From the NCBI GenBank assembly GCA_027186245.1, contig CP114500.1, positions 3,048,001 to 3,112,000 of the forward strand: DNA of 64,000 nucleotides, given 5' to 3'. This stretch comes from Coriaria nepalensis. Taxonomy: Eukaryota; Streptophyta; Magnoliopsida; Cucurbitales; Coriariaceae. The position numbers were made by a program, and so were the translations under genes. Positions 62,091 to 64,000 of the stretch are shown here, piece after piece; position 1 is the first letter of the stretch, and each line of letters begins with the position of its first letter. The notes under the pieces are model-generated. The model did no database searches and was not told the origin of the DNA. It worked only from the letters and a program-made list of their open reading frames with translations.

Positions 62091-64000
62091 AAGGATAGTT
62101 TAGGATAGGGACAGAGTTAGAAAAAAAAATGGAAATAAGAGGATAAAATATATTAAATAAAAATTAGGAAAAAAGAAAATTATGAAAATTTTAAGTATTT
62201 ATATACAAAATTTTAATAATTTAAACCAAAATTCTAATGTTTGGAATGGTGATGATGAGTAATGCTCCTCTTCTGTATCCATACGACTCCATCGTGATTG
62301 AAAATTAAAATCATTAAAAAAAAAAAAAAATTAATCCGAGCTTTTTATTATTATTATTATTATTATTATTTTAAATAGTAATCTTATAAGTTTTATTTTA
62401 TAATTTCAATAAGTTTAAGCTTTAGAAATTAAAATCTTGAAAACCCCAAAATTTAAGGAGTTAATTTCTAAAATCTACGAAAATCCAAAGTTGTAGTCCT
62501 TAGAATTGCCTTGGATACCACTTGAGACGGGCATAAGAAGTTTATAATATTTCCTCTCGTAAGTCTTCTAATTCTAATTCCTCTTAATTCAGAAATTTGT
62601 CACATGCCACTTCACTCAATAATTAGACTTTCAATAAAGTAAACGGTTTAACATCTTTTGGATGCGAATACAATTGTTTCAGATGCCGAAATGCTGGCTT
62701 GCCCATAACAGCTTTTCACACAAACCTATATCCATACATCATTTGGGAGGAACGCTACTATTTGATGATCTATCTCCAGCTTGCAAACAGAGAGTTAATC
62801 AAAAGGGACAACACTAATAATTGTCGTTTACATAGCTAATTACTGTTCAATGCAACCCACAAATTTAGTTTAGTTTAGTTTTTTTTTTTTTTTTTTTTCA
62901 AATAGTTTTAACTTTAATTATTATTGTAGTAAGTGAAATATTATTAACTAAAGAATAGATTACAAATTGGATGTAGAGTAGTTATATATGCTAAAATCTA
63001 AACAAGTCAAATAGTAGCTAAATTTAAGTTTGTTGATATTGAGAAAATTTACTTAAAAAAATTTGTGGGTTAGATGTAAAATGATACGGGTATATCAGAA
63101 ATTTAGAGTGGACTTTATATTATAAAAATAATAAATGTGATGTTAAAAATATTAAAAAAATTAATTTAATTTAAAAAAAAAATAGACAAAAAGATCAAAA
63201 TTAATCAGGATTCTATTCTTTTCGACCTATTTACTAACGAACGGACTAAACTAATACTAATACTAATAAAATAAATAATAAATAAAAATAATTACAGAAA
63301 TAAAATTTTAAAAATGCGATTAAAAATAATTACAGAAACTTAATTATTTTTTTATATATTTTAACGGATTTATCCACTTGGCTTCTATATGGTATCTATG
63401 GTGTTGGTTTTTTAAAATTTCGTACCATGAATTTATCCTTTTTTTTTTATATATTTATAACTCTAAAATCTCCTAATTTTTTTATATATTTTTATTTTAA
63501 CTCAATGAAGCTTTGAGCTTTATCAACAGAGATCAAACTCTAATCATGATGACTAGTCCAGTCACCATGACTGTGGAGCGAGCTTATCAATGTAGTTTAA
63601 GTTTAAATATAAAAAAAATTACATTAATAGATGAATTTTGAGTGATTTATTATAACAAATACACATTTTGGATGATTCATGATACTTTTCCCTTTAAAAA
63701 AACCGGAAGTGTAAATGCTTTAAATCCGATTTGAAATAGAAGCTTTTAAACAATAGCTTTCGGTGGGAATCAAAGCACAGTAGGCCCAATAGTAATGATA
63801 AACGTTCAGAGTCAAAGCTTAATGGACCATTTTATCTTATCCGGGCCATTTAAGTTGCTCCAGATTCTCGTACATAATTTTATTCTGAGCCCAGCTCAAA
63901 ATACCGACTGTCAACGCCCAATAGCTCAGATTATAGAAGACGGAAAAGCCCAGCCCATTGATCTCCTCTTTGTCTTATGGCGTTTCGGCATGTTCTTACA
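62091..64000. other. AT-rich intergenic DNA at the right edge
   Basis: Poly-A and TTA microsatellite (62344-62370), poly-T (62880-62899) and AT-rich DNA. From about 63.7 kb the composition becomes more balanced (several ggcccaat and gggccat motifs, common near plant promoters), suggesting a gene just beyond the window. No coding frame is supported. Confidence 0.45.

Overview
The window is nuclear DNA from a flowering plant, probably a woody eudicot. The evidence is many short exons with GT-AG introns, AT-rich intergenic DNA, plant-specific gene families (TIFY-CCT-GATA, VIN3-like, SVP-clade MADS, KIN-4 stalk, DUF246 O-fucosyltransferase) and plant LTR and LINE elements. I cannot name the species. 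No operons, CRISPR arrays or bacterial features are present. Exon boundaries were read by eye from GT/AG sites and reading-frame continuity; no transcript or database evidence was available.

Left two thirds (1-43.9 kb) is gene-rich, and nearly all genes lie on the minus strand. In order they are: a two-exon lipid transfer protein (144-629); decayed LINE and LTR debris (about 1.5-3.7 kb); an orphan first exon of a second GATA/TIFY factor without a start codon (3760-4012); a complete TIFY-CCT-GATA factor (4989-7473); a SICKLE-like gene on the plus strand, divergent from it (8759-9748); a VIN3-like Polycomb-associated PHD protein (10082-13491); argininosuccinate lyase (13995-17136); a spacer with unusual hairpin-bearing tandem repeats (17.1-20.5 kb); a KIN-4 kinesin stalk and tail gene with no motor (20552-24086); a broken O-fucosyltransferase-like gene (26484-29866); a 17-exon ULP2-type SUMO protease (30567-38293); and an SVP/JOINTLESS-clade MADS-box gene with a long first intron (39515-43310).

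Right third (44-64 kb) is one nested transposon complex. An RTE-like LINE on the minus strand is split by a degenerate Ty1/copia element (46180-53892). Removing the copia and one target copy restores the LINE reverse transcriptase frame. The copia itself contains an LTR-like insertion (about 49.29-50.87 kb). The 5' half of the LINE, plus about 100 bp of its flank, is repeated four times head to tail in units of about 1974 bp (54196-62090). The variant pattern among the four units is that expected of unequal crossing over.

Functionally the genes are not a pathway. Three are regulators that could bear on development or flowering (VIN3-like, SVP-like MADS, GATA/TIFY); the rest are housekeeping (arginine synthesis, SUMO removal, RNA processing, cytoskeleton). 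The observations I rate highest are the crossover-signature LINE array, the motorless KIN-4 gene, and the 54-bp tandem duplication that gives that gene two identical in-frame splice acceptors.
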